This document shows, in pieces, positions 17,037 through 24,434 of a stretch of DNA of 64,000 bases. The translations under genes and the position numbers were made by a program. The stretch spans positions 62,001 to 126,000 of the forward strand of contig JAWOLC010000001.1 of NCBI GenBank assembly GCA_033853925.1, written 5' to 3'. Under the pieces are notes generated by a model. That model had not been told where the DNA came from and did not search any database. It saw only the letters and a program-made list of their open reading frames with translations. The number at the start of each line of letters is the position of its first letter. Positions within the stretch are counted from its first letter, which is position 1. Source of the stretch: JANXPZ01 sp033853925. Lineage in GTDB: Bacteria; Eisenbacteria; RBG-16-71-46.

Positions 17037-18944
17037 ATGACGGCGCCCCGCTCCGCCACCTGGGTCGTGATCGTCGCGCTGGCTCTCTTGTTCGCGCTGG
17101 CCAACGCGGCGTCCACGCTGCGCCTCGCCCACTACGTCCTGCCGATCCGCGTTCGCCTGCACTTCACCGTGCCGCCCGGCCACCCGGTGACCGTGCAGCG
17201 CCTGAGCCCCAACGGCAACACGCACCCGCTGGCCTATGCGAATGGGGTCTGGTCGCTGTCCTATGGGTACGTCACGAGCTTGACGTGCACCCTCCATGCC
17301 GCCGACCTCGCCGCGCTCGACAGCCTCGAGGTGGCGATCGGCCCCACGGAGCACGTGTATGGCGGGCCGGACCTGGGGAAGCGCTGGCACCCCGAGGCTC
17401 GCGGCACGCTGGTGACGCTCCGCTCGCCGGCGGAATTGGAAGTCCAGTCGATCTTCGCGTCGGCATTCCACGCGCGGCTCATCAACTACGTGGGCGATGG
17501 CGAGATGCTCCGGCAGCTCGTCTGGTCGTTTCTGTCGCTGCTCCTGATCGTCTGGGCCTCGTGGCGCCTGGCGTTCGGTGGCTGGCCCACCTCGCTCCCC
17601 GTTCCGCATCCCCGACTCGAGCGCCTGGCCTTCCTGGGGGCGGTGGTCTTCCCCGTGCTGCTCGTGCTCTCGACGGCCACGTACCACGGTGATATCCGCG
17701 AATTCTTCAAGTGGGGGACGGCCTGGGCGGCCGCTCCGGGCCACGTCTACCTCGGCAGCCGCGCCAACTACCCCTGGCTTGGGGTCCTCGCCACGGCCAT
17801 GCCCGCGGCCACCGTGACCGGGCTCGCGTCGTCGGGCGCCGCCGCGATCCGGTGGTTCCGGCTCTACATCTCGCTCTACGACGTGGCCACGACTCTTCTC
17901 CTCCTGGTCCTCCTTCGCCTGCTCGTTCGCGAGCGCGCCTTCTTCTGGGCGTCGGTGCTCGCGTTCACTCCCTCGAGCTGGGCCGGGGGATCGCTGTGGG
18001 GCCAGATCGACGGGCTGGGACAGGCCGAGATCCTGATCGGGATCATCGCGACCCTGATGGCGTTCCGGCTCGCCTGGACGAGACCCCGCGCCGCGACGGC
18101 CTACTGCGCGCTGGCCAGCTTCGCCCTCGCCGCCATGCTCCTCACCAAGCAGCTCCTTCTCTTCGCCATCATTCCCCTGGGGCTCGCCCTGGCCGTCCTC
18201 ATCGTGCGCTTCGCGCGCAAGAGCCGTGGCCTCGCCCTGCGGACGGGCTCGATCGCCCTGCTGGCGACGCCGGTGGCCGTTGCCGCGTGCGACCGCTTCA
18301 TCGAGGTGCCGCACGGGTACGCGTCTCATCTCCTCTACGTCTATCTGGGGCGCGGCGGCATCGGCGCCAACTTGCTCAGCTCGAACGGCTTCAACCTGTG
18401 GACGTTCCTGGACCGCGAGCACGTCCATTCGGGCGCTCCCTTCGCTCACCTGCTCAACCCCTACGCCATGGGCCTCTGCCTCTTCGCTCTCTACTGGCTG
18501 CTGCTGGCCGCCAGCAGGCGAAGAGGCTTGGCCGCCCTGGGCCGTCGCCTCGTGGCCGACCCGGATCCGGGCGCGGGTCGGCTCGTCGGGACGCTGCTCC
18601 TGCTCTTCGCCTTGTTCCAGCTCTCGGCCAACGTCTTCCTGGCGGGAACGCACGAGCGCTACCTCTACCACTGCTATCCGTACCTGATCCTCGGGGTGGT
18701 CCTCCTCCTGCGCTCGGGCTTCGCCGTCCCGACGCGGACCCAGGCCCTGGTCGCCGCGGGAGCCGTGATCTACGGCCTCTACGTGCTGAGCGTCCTGGAC
18801 CGCCTTCCCGGGAGTCTGTTCCTGGCGGCGAGCGCCGCCTTCGTGGCCGCGCTGCACCTGGCGCTGCTCTGCGACGTGTCCGCCCTCTGCCGAAAGCTGC
18901 TGGCGACGCTGGCGGCCGAGGGACCGGCCACCGCGCCCGCCTGA
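17037..18944 (+). CDS. GT-C type integral-membrane glycosyltransferase
   Basis: 635 residues with ATG at 17037, chosen because a membrane helix starts at residue 9; the frame upstream is not protein-like. After the first helix comes a roughly 140-residue exported domain (LHFTVPPGHPV...), then about ten helices from residue 165 on. The segment YHGDIREFFKWG carries the acidic residue expected in the first catalytic loop of GT-C enzymes that use polyprenyl-linked sugars. GTHERYLYHCYPY near residue 545 resembles a substrate loop of mannosyltransferases. It is followed after 9 bp by a dolichyl-phosphate-mannose-synthase-like GT2, which could make its donor. Family is inferred from topology and motif; the acceptor is unknown. 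Confidence 0.7.
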   Translation: MTAPRSATWVVIVALALLFALANAASTLRLAHYVLPIRVRLHFTVPPGHPVTVQRLSPNGNTHPLAYANGVWSLSYGYVTSLTCTLHAADLAALDSLEVAIGPTEHVYGGPDLGKRWHPEARGTLVTLRSPAELEVQSIFASAFHARLINYVGDGEMLRQLVWSFLSLLLIVWASWRLAFGGWPTSLPVPHPRLERLAFLGAVVFPVLLVLSTATYHGDIREFFKWGTAWAAAPGHVYLGSRANYPWLGVLATAMPAATVTGLASSGAAAIRWFRLYISLYDVATTLLLLVLLRLLVRERAFFWASVLAFTPSSWAGGSLWGQIDGLGQAEILIGIIATLMAFRLAWTRPRAATAYCALASFALAAMLLTKQLLLFAIIPLGLALAVLIVRFARKSRGLALRTGSIALLATPVAVAACDRFIEVPHGYASHLLYVYLGRGGIGANLLSSNGFNLWTFLDREHVHSGAPFAHLLNPYAMGLCLFALYWLLLAASRRRGLAALGRRLVADPDPGAGRLVGTLLLLFALFQLSANVFLAGTHERYLYHCYPYLILGVVLLLRSGFAVPTRTQALVAAGAVIYGLYVLSVLDRLPGSLFLAASAAFVAALHLALLCDVSALCRKLLATLAAEGPATAPA

Positions 18945-18953
18945 GGTCGCACG

Positions 18954-19706
18954 GTGGCCGTGTGGATCGTGCTTCCGACGTACGACGAGGCCGAGAACAT
19001 CGAGCGGCTGATTCCGGAGTTGCTGGAGCTGAGCTGTCGGCCACGCCTCCTGGTGGTGGACGACGCCTCGCCCGACGGAACCGGCGACATCGCCGAGCGG
19101 TTCGCCCGGCTTCACCCCGACCGTGTCGAGGTCCTCCATCGGCCCGCGAAACAGGGACTGGGCACCGCTCTCCTCGCCGGCTTCCGCCGGGCGCTCGCGA
19201 GCGACGCCGCCTGGATCCTGACGCTGGACGCGGACTTCTCCCACCCGCTCTGCCACATCTCCGAGCTGCTGGCGCGCGGCGCGGACGCGGACCTCGTCAT
19301 CGGCTCGCGCTATCTGGGCGGACGCGAGATCTCCGACTGGGCGTACGCGCGTCGCCTGTTGAGCGCCCTGGCCAACGGCTCCGCACGGCTGCTCCTGGGC
19401 CTTCGCGCCACGGACGTCACGACCAACTTCCGCCTCTACCGGCGCTCGGCCCTGGAGACACTGGCGCTCGATCGCCTGCGCTCCCCGGGCTACGTCTTCC
19501 TCGTCGAGATCCTGCAGACGATCGAGGAGGCCGGCTGGAACGTGGCGGAGGTGCCGGTCGCCTTCCGCGACCGCCGGCAGGGCCGGTCGAAGATCACGCC
19601 GCGCGAGGTGTTCGCCGGGATCACGGGGATCGTGGCCGTGGCGAGCCTGCGCCTCGGGCGAGCGAGGCAATCGGCGCGCCACCGCGGCGCGAGGCCCATC
19701 CGCTGA
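18954..19706 (+). CDS. Polyprenol-phosphate mannose synthase-like GT2
   Basis: 250 residues, GTG start. The GT-A fold motifs are VLPTYDEAENIERL at the N-terminus, VVDDASPDGTGD, LTLDADFSHP (DAD metal-binding motif near residue 90), GSRYLGG and FRLYRRSALE with FRDRRQGRSKI near the end. These are diagnostic of the Dpm1/Ppm1 family, which transfers mannose or a related sugar from a nucleotide donor to a polyprenyl phosphate. There is no C-terminal membrane domain, so it is a soluble or peripheral form. It likely forms an operon with the GT-C gene before it. The end overlaps the convergent membrane protein gene by 86 bp. Confidence 0.88.
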   Translation: MAVWIVLPTYDEAENIERLIPELLELSCRPRLLVVDDASPDGTGDIAERFARLHPDRVEVLHRPAKQGLGTALLAGFRRALASDAAWILTLDADFSHPLCHISELLARGADADLVIGSRYLGGREISDWAYARRLLSALANGSARLLLGLRATDVTTNFRLYRRSALETLALDRLRSPGYVFLVEILQTIEEAGWNVAEVPVAFRDRRQGRSKITPREVFAGITGIVAVASLRLGRARQSARHRGARPIR

Positions 19707-21534
19707 TCGCCGGCTCGCCGAGCAGAAGAAGCGAGCCGTTGACCCCCTCGTCGAGGTCCTGGGTGGGCGTGCCCGACCGACTCGTGGCGGTCGACCACGT
19801 TCTCGACGGGCGCACGGCGCTGGACGACCCGGCGCACCGCCGATACAACGGGGGCATCCACGCCAGCCACGGCCCCGCGTACGTCGCCGGGATCGCGAAC
19901 CGGTTCGGCACGTAGCATCGCATGAATTCCTCGTTCGCCAGCAGACCGGGCTCGAAGGGAAAGTCGCTCTTCCGGGCCTCCGCGCGCATCCGGGCCAGGA
20001 AGACGGCGGGGTTCCGCGCGAACTCCGTCACGTCGTACCGCTCCAGCCCGAAGGTGCCGACGATGACGTCCGGCCGCTTCCGACGGAACACGTAGTCGAA
20101 GTCGTACTTGCCGTGTCCGGGAATCCGCCGCGCCCCGCGATACGGACCCCGGGCGATGCCCCGGTCGTTGAGCCCCAGCAGATCGACCGATCTCAGCCCC
20201 GAGTAATACGGCACGCCCCCCGCCCAGAAGACGCCCACCGTGGCTTCGGGGCTCGTCTCCTTCAGATACTCGGCGATCACCACGTTGAACCCCGCCACCG
20301 ACTGATCGTGCACCTGGATGCCATGCGGCCACCGCACCACGTGGTCTCCCGAGCCGCAGACCATGACGGCGAGGACGAGGCCAGCGGCGACCGCCGGGGG
20401 AAGCTGGAACGGACGCACGAGCGACATCGCCGCCGTCGTCGCGGCCACGGCCAGGACGGGGTAGAGGGCCAGGAACAGCCGGTGGCCCTGGAAGACGTCA
20501 CCCCCGACATAGATCGCGTAACCGCCGAGCACGACACCGGCCAGCAGCGTGTAGCTCCAGAGAGTCCGCTCTTCCCGCGTTGCCGCCGAGCGGGCCATCG
20601 CGAGACGGGCCCCCGCGACGGGCCCCCACAGGACGAAGAGGTCCTTCGCGCTCCGGAAGGCGTAGCCCAGCCCGCTCCGCAGGCGATCCACGAGCGGCCA
20701 GCCGGTCACCTTCTGCAAGTAGCTGTTGGGGAGCATCGCTTCGTAGTAGTAGTGGCGAAACGCCAGGTGACCCGCCTTGGCGATCACGGGCAGGCCCGCC
20801 GCGATGAGCAAGGGCAACAGATCCTGGCGAGCACTGCCTCGACGAAGTGACAGGGCGACCAGGACAGCGAGGCTCGCCGCGGCGACGAGCACATAGTCGT
20901 CGCGTGTCAGCACCCCCGCCGCGAGCATCGCCCCCACGGACCACGCCTCCCGCGAGCGGTGGCCGGGCTCGTCCTCGTTCCGCCAGCGGACCAGCTTCTC
21001 GGCGACGAGGATCGTCAGGCAGGCAAGAAGGATCGATTCGAGCCCACTGAGGGTCCAGGAGACGAAGGGGACGCTCGTGGCGAGCAGCAAGACCGGAAGG
21101 TTCTCGAGCAACGCCGTGGTCGCGGGCCCGCGGCCGACGGCAGGCGACGCCACCACGCGAGCCGCCAGGCGCCGGGTCGCCGCCAGCGTGGCGACGAGCA
21201 GGAGGCAAGCCGAGACGACCACCAGCAGGGGCGTCCATCTCCTGGAGTGGGTCGCCAGTTGAAGGGCAGCCGCCCAGAGTGTCCAGAGGAAGTTCGAATA
21301 GCCTTCGACCTGCTCACCGGGATTCCACGTCAGTCCCTGCCCGCTCGCCAGGTTCACTGCGTACCGCAGCGAGATCAAGGCGTCATCCGAGACCGGGAAG
21401 TACCGGTGCCCGCGGAAGACGAAGGAAGAGGAGACGATGTGCTGGACGAGCAGGCCGCCCAGGGCCGTGAGAATGACCACGAAGAGCGTACGCGAGAGGC
21501 GGCGGGCGCGCCCGGCCGTCGGGCTCTCGCTCAT
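19621..21534 (-). CDS. Arabinofuranosyltransferase-like GT-C membrane protein
   Basis: 637 residues, ATG at 21534; a later-starting upstream frame is not hydrophobic. After an N-terminal helix, DDALISLRYAVNLASGQGL and WNPGEQVEGYSNFLWTLW form the Asp-rich first loop seen in AftB-like and related GT-C proteins. Nine or ten helices follow up to about residue 445, then a soluble exported C-terminal domain with WAGGVPYYSGLRSVDLLGLNDRG. Such enzymes add a sugar from a decaprenyl-phosphate donor on the outer face of the inner membrane. The last 70 residues are low in complexity and overlap the convergent GT2 gene, so the true end may be shared coding sequence. Sugar identity is not determinable. Confidence 0.7.
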   Translation of the reverse strand: MSESPTAGRARRLSRTLFVVILTALGGLLVQHIVSSSFVFRGHRYFPVSDDALISLRYAVNLASGQGLTWNPGEQVEGYSNFLWTLWAAALQLATHSRRWTPLLVVVSACLLLVATLAATRRLAARVVASPAVGRGPATTALLENLPVLLLATSVPFVSWTLSGLESILLACLTILVAEKLVRWRNEDEPGHRSREAWSVGAMLAAGVLTRDDYVLVAAASLAVLVALSLRRGSARQDLLPLLIAAGLPVIAKAGHLAFRHYYYEAMLPNSYLQKVTGWPLVDRLRSGLGYAFRSAKDLFVLWGPVAGARLAMARSAATREERTLWSYTLLAGVVLGGYAIYVGGDVFQGHRLFLALYPVLAVAATTAAMSLVRPFQLPPAVAAGLVLAVMVCGSGDHVVRWPHGIQVHDQSVAGFNVVIAEYLKETSPEATVGVFWAGGVPYYSGLRSVDLLGLNDRGIARGPYRGARRIPGHGKYDFDYVFRRKRPDVIVGTFGLERYDVTEFARNPAVFLARMRAEARKSDFPFEPGLLANEEFMRCYVPNRFAIPATYAGPWLAWMPPLYRRCAGSSSAVRPSRTWSTATSRSGTPTQDLDEGVNGSLLLLGEPAISGWASRRGGAPIASLARGAGSPRPRSP

Positions 21535-21910
21535 CGGCCGCCGCCTCGACTCGCCAGCGGCAAGCCCGTCTGCTGGGGGACGGCAGGTTGGAGAGGTCCC
21601 ATGATCTCCACCTCGTGGCCGCGCTGCGCTTCCTGGCCGCCGGCGACAATCCAATCTCGCCCGGGGAACCGTAGCATAGCCTCGCATCGCCGGATCCAGG
21701 GATCCGCAGGATCAGGACCCTCGGAGCGCCGGCGACGGCCCTGGTGAGACCGCCCGGGAGCGCGCCCGAGGGCAGGCATCGAGTGGGGCTTCGCCTCTTC
21801 AGGGGCTCGTCAAAGGGCACCGCCCCACCCGTTCGAGCCGCATCAGAAGCCTCCGGCCGACTTCTCGGCCGCGCGGCATCGGGCCCGTTGCTCGAGAACG
21901 GAGGGCGGAC
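21535..21910. other. Divergent intergenic region, 376 bp
   Basis: It separates the minus-strand GT-C gene and the small plus-strand protein at 21911. GGAGGGCG before 21911 is a ribosome-binding site. No hairpin, promoter pair or small gene stands out. Confidence 0.4.
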
Positions 21911-22222
21911 ATGGCGTACGGGGTCGTGCATCACTTCCCGGGAGGCACGAAGGAGCAGTACGAGGCGTCCATCAGCGCGGTTCATCCCAGCAGGAACAGC
22001 CTGCCGGAGGGCCAGATCTTCCACGCGGCCGGCCCCTCGGAGGGCGGCTGGACGATCATGGCCATTCACGAGTCCAGGCAGAGCTGGGAGCGGTTTCGCG
22101 ACCACGTCCTGATGCCGCGAATGGCGGCGGGCATCCCCGGCGGCTTCACCTCACCGCCGCAGGAGACGGTGTTCGAGGTTCACAACCTGGCCGGGGTCGC
22201 GGAGTCGGCCCGAAGGCTCTGA
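21911..22222 (+). CDS. Small dimeric alpha/beta-barrel-like protein
   Basis: 103 residues, ATG preceded by CGGAGGGCGGAC. Features such as VVHHFPGGTKEQYEASISAVHP at the start and GWTIMAIHESRQSWERFRDHVLMP in the middle suit the ferredoxin-like fold of antibiotic-biosynthesis-monooxygenase/DUF-type small proteins. No catalytic residues can be named. It is soluble, stands alone, and is followed by a possible terminator. Function unknown. Confidence 0.65.
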   Translation: MAYGVVHHFPGGTKEQYEASISAVHPSRNSLPEGQIFHAAGPSEGGWTIMAIHESRQSWERFRDHVLMPRMAAGIPGGFTSPPQETVFEVHNLAGVAESARRL

Positions 22223-22259
22223 GCCAGCCGCGTTCCCGAACGGGCAACCGACGGCTGGC
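22223..22259. terminator. Hairpin after the small barrel protein
   Basis: An 8-bp perfect stem, GCCAGCCG (22223-22230) with CGGCTGGC (22252-22259), begins directly after the stop codon. The 21-nt loop contains a further CCC/GGG mini-hairpin. There is no strong T-tract. Confidence 0.45.
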
Positions 22260-22417
22260 CGAATCGATCACACACCCATTCCGCGTTGGCCTCGGACCCG
22301 TACCTGGCCGAGGGGTTCGGGCGGCGTCCGAGGCCGGCGGGCCCGATCCGGGGGCTTCGTCACGAGCGCGCCAGGCGTGGCCCGCCGGCTCGACGAATCG
22401 CTTGGCGCCGGAGCCGC

Positions 22418-23383
22418 CTACTCCGGGACCCCGCTCAGCCGGCGCGCCGCCATCAGATGCCGCACAGCCTCCTGCCGCCGTCCCAGAGACTCCAGCAGCA
22501 GCCCGAGATTGCAGTGGGCGTCGGCGAAGTCGGGATCGCGCAGGATCGCCTGCCGATAGGCATGGACCGCCTCGTCGCGCCGCCCCAGCTCTTCGAGCAA
22601 CACGCCCAGGTTGAAATGCGGGGTGGGATCCTCGGGGGCCAGCCGCACCGCCTCGCGATAGTGGGGCTCGGCGCGCCCCCGCTCGCCCATCAGGTGCAGC
22701 TGGCGACCCAGGTTCACGTGCGCGTCGGACAGGCCCGGGTCCAGGTCGAGGGCGCGCAGGTACGCCTGGCACGCGCGCTCGGGGCAGGACGCCTCCAGCT
22801 CGCACCCGGTCTCGTACCAGTCTTCGGCAGTCGGGGGAGCCTCCTCCGCGCCTTCTGCCCGGGTCGCATCCGCCGCGACGGACTCCCGCGCCACCCCTGC
22901 GTCGGGATCGCCGGTCGGCGCGGCCTCGGTGACCGGCAGGACCCCGAGGAGGGCCAGGACCCGGGGCCGCGCGGTGCCCGCCGCCTCCTCGGCGCGCTCC
23001 GCGATCTCGCTGGCTTCGAAGTCGAGGAGCAACTGGCCCGAGTCCGGCCGCCAGCGCGTCTTCCCGTCGGAGGCGATGACCTCTTCGCCGTCCGTGTGGA
23101 TCGAGATGCTCGTCAGCGGGAGGTCGGCCGAGAGCTGGTCCCGCAGGGAGGTCCAGATGCGCCGAATCTGGCGCATGGGCACGCCCGCTTCGAGCAGTCC
23201 CTTGGTCGTGCGCAGGAGCAGCAGGTCCTGGAAGGCGAAGGACAAGGGGCCGATGGGGCCGTGTTGCGGAGTCAGCAGTCCGGCCCGGGCCAAGGCCCGC
23301 AGGCGGGCCTCGGGAACCTCGAGGATCCGCGCCGCCTCGCGCAGCGAGAAGCGCTGAGCCCCGTCCGGCTCGGTCAGTCCCAT
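22418..23383 (-). CDS. MerR-type helix-turn-helix protein with C-terminal TPR repeats
   Basis: 321 residues, ATG at 23383; the frame open further upstream is Arg-rich and overlaps the end of ku. Residues 10-75 are a MerR-like winged helix (RFSLREAARILEVPEARLRALARAGLL, then LRTTKGLLEAGVPMRQI). A linker region follows (about 80-190). Residues 195-315 contain about four tetratricopeptide repeats (AHVNLGRQLHLMGERG, FNLGVLLEELGRRDEA, CNLGLLLESLGRRQEA). It lacks a metal- or drug-binding domain. It lies 43 bp after ku on the same strand, so it is probably in the NHEJ operon, perhaps as a regulator or protein scaffold; that role is inference. Confidence 0.75.
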   Translation of the reverse strand: MGLTEPDGAQRFSLREAARILEVPEARLRALARAGLLTPQHGPIGPLSFAFQDLLLLRTTKGLLEAGVPMRQIRRIWTSLRDQLSADLPLTSISIHTDGEEVIASDGKTRWRPDSGQLLLDFEASEIAERAEEAAGTARPRVLALLGVLPVTEAAPTGDPDAGVARESVAADATRAEGAEEAPPTAEDWYETGCELEASCPERACQAYLRALDLDPGLSDAHVNLGRQLHLMGERGRAEPHYREAVRLAPEDPTPHFNLGVLLEELGRRDEAVHAYRQAILRDPDFADAHCNLGLLLESLGRRQEAVRHLMAARRLSGVPE

Positions 23384-23426
23384 CTTCGCCTCGGCCCTCG
23401 TCCGACCGGCCCGCTCGGCGCGCGCG

Positions 23427-24323
23427 TCAGCCCCTGCCGGCCTGCACCTTCTTCTGGCGCGGAGCGGGCTCGGCCTTCTGCCGGGCACGAATGGCGGGCT
23501 TCTTCTCGAGCTCCGCGACCTGGCCGTTGCCGCCCGCCGCCCCGGCGCCGGCGTGCCTGCCGAGGCTCTGCTTGAGCGCGTCCATCAGGTTGATCACCTG
23601 GGCGCGCTGGGCCTGCGGTGCGAGCGAGGTGACCTCCTTGCCTTCGACCTTGGCCTCGACCGCCTCGAGCACCCGCGCCCGGTACTCGTCCGTGTACTTC
23701 TCGGGAGCGAACGCCTCGCTCGACAGCTCCTCCACCAGCCGCTGCGCCAGCTCCATCTCGCCGGGCTTCAGCTTGGCGTCCTCGCCCTTGTCCACCTCGC
23801 CGAAGTCGCGGATCTCGTCGGCGAAGTACATGGTGTGCAGCATCAGCCCCTCCTGGGCGGAGCGGATGAGAACGAGGTTCTCCTTGCCGCGCATCACGAA
23901 CTTGGCCAGCGCCACGCGGCCCGCGGTCTTCATCACGTCCGCGAGCAGCCGGTAGGCCTTCTCGCCCCCTTTGTCCGGGCCCAGGTAGTAGGTCTTCTCG
24001 AAGTAGATCGGATCCACCTGAGCGAGGGGGACGAACTCGGTGATGTCGATCATCCGGGACGCCTCGCCCTCCAGTTCCTTCAGCTCCTCGTCGGTGAACC
24101 GGACGTACTGGTCCTTGGCGAACTCGTAACCCTTGACCAGGGCGCCGCGCTCGAGCACCTCGTTGCAGGCGGGGCAGATCTGCTGCTGGCGGATGCGTCC
24201 CCCGCACTTCTGGTGCAGGAGGTTGAACGAGACGCCGCCCGAGGCTGCGGCCGTGTACATCTTGATCGGGATCGAGACCAGGCCGAAGGAGATGTTTCCC
24301 GACCCGGTGGAGTGCGCAGGCAT
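23427..24323 (-). CDS. ku: Ku DNA end-binding protein
   Basis: 298 residues, ATG at 24323 with GGAAAGGG upstream; GTG at 24341 is a weaker alternative. The start SGNISFGLVSIPIKMY is the bacterial Ku signature, followed by the zinc-free CGGRIRQQQICPACN pair, FARDQ-like KDQYVRF, YFEKTYYLGPDKG, LMLHTMYFADEIRD and a Lys/Arg-rich C-terminal tail (from about residue 250) that binds DNA and recruits LigD. It forms the ring-shaped homodimer that loads on double-strand breaks in non-homologous end joining. It is transcribed away from ligD with 111 bp between the two starts. Confidence 0.95.
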   Translation of the reverse strand: MPAHSTGSGNISFGLVSIPIKMYTAAASGGVSFNLLHQKCGGRIRQQQICPACNEVLERGALVKGYEFAKDQYVRFTDEELKELEGEASRMIDITEFVPLAQVDPIYFEKTYYLGPDKGGEKAYRLLADVMKTAGRVALAKFVMRGKENLVLIRSAQEGLMLHTMYFADEIRDFGEVDKGEDAKLKPGEMELAQRLVEELSSEAFAPEKYTDEYRARVLEAVEAKVEGKEVTSLAPQAQRAQVINLMDALKQSLGRHAGAGAAGGNGQVAELEKKPAIRARQKAEPAPRQKKVQAGRG

Positions 24324-24434
24324 GTTCGGGGCCCTTTCCACTCGGCCGGCGCATCAAAGCTAGCACCCAGGTACAGCATGTTGAATGACGCGCCCCGGCG
24401 CTCGCGGGTGTCCTTGAATGGTTAAGAAGCTCTC
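24324..24434. promoter_or_regulatory. Divergent ku/ligD promoter region
   Basis: 111 bp between the ku and ligD start codons must hold both promoters. The 3' part (TTGAATGG...TTAAGAAG, 24413-24431) is locally AT-rich and could be the ligD promoter. No clear operator palindrome is seen. Confidence 0.45.

Noticed and set aside
16791..19682. A 963-residue frame antisense to the GT-C and GT2 genes
   Set aside because: Gln/Glu/Arg-rich low-complexity shadow; the sense frames have clear membrane and GT2 motifs.
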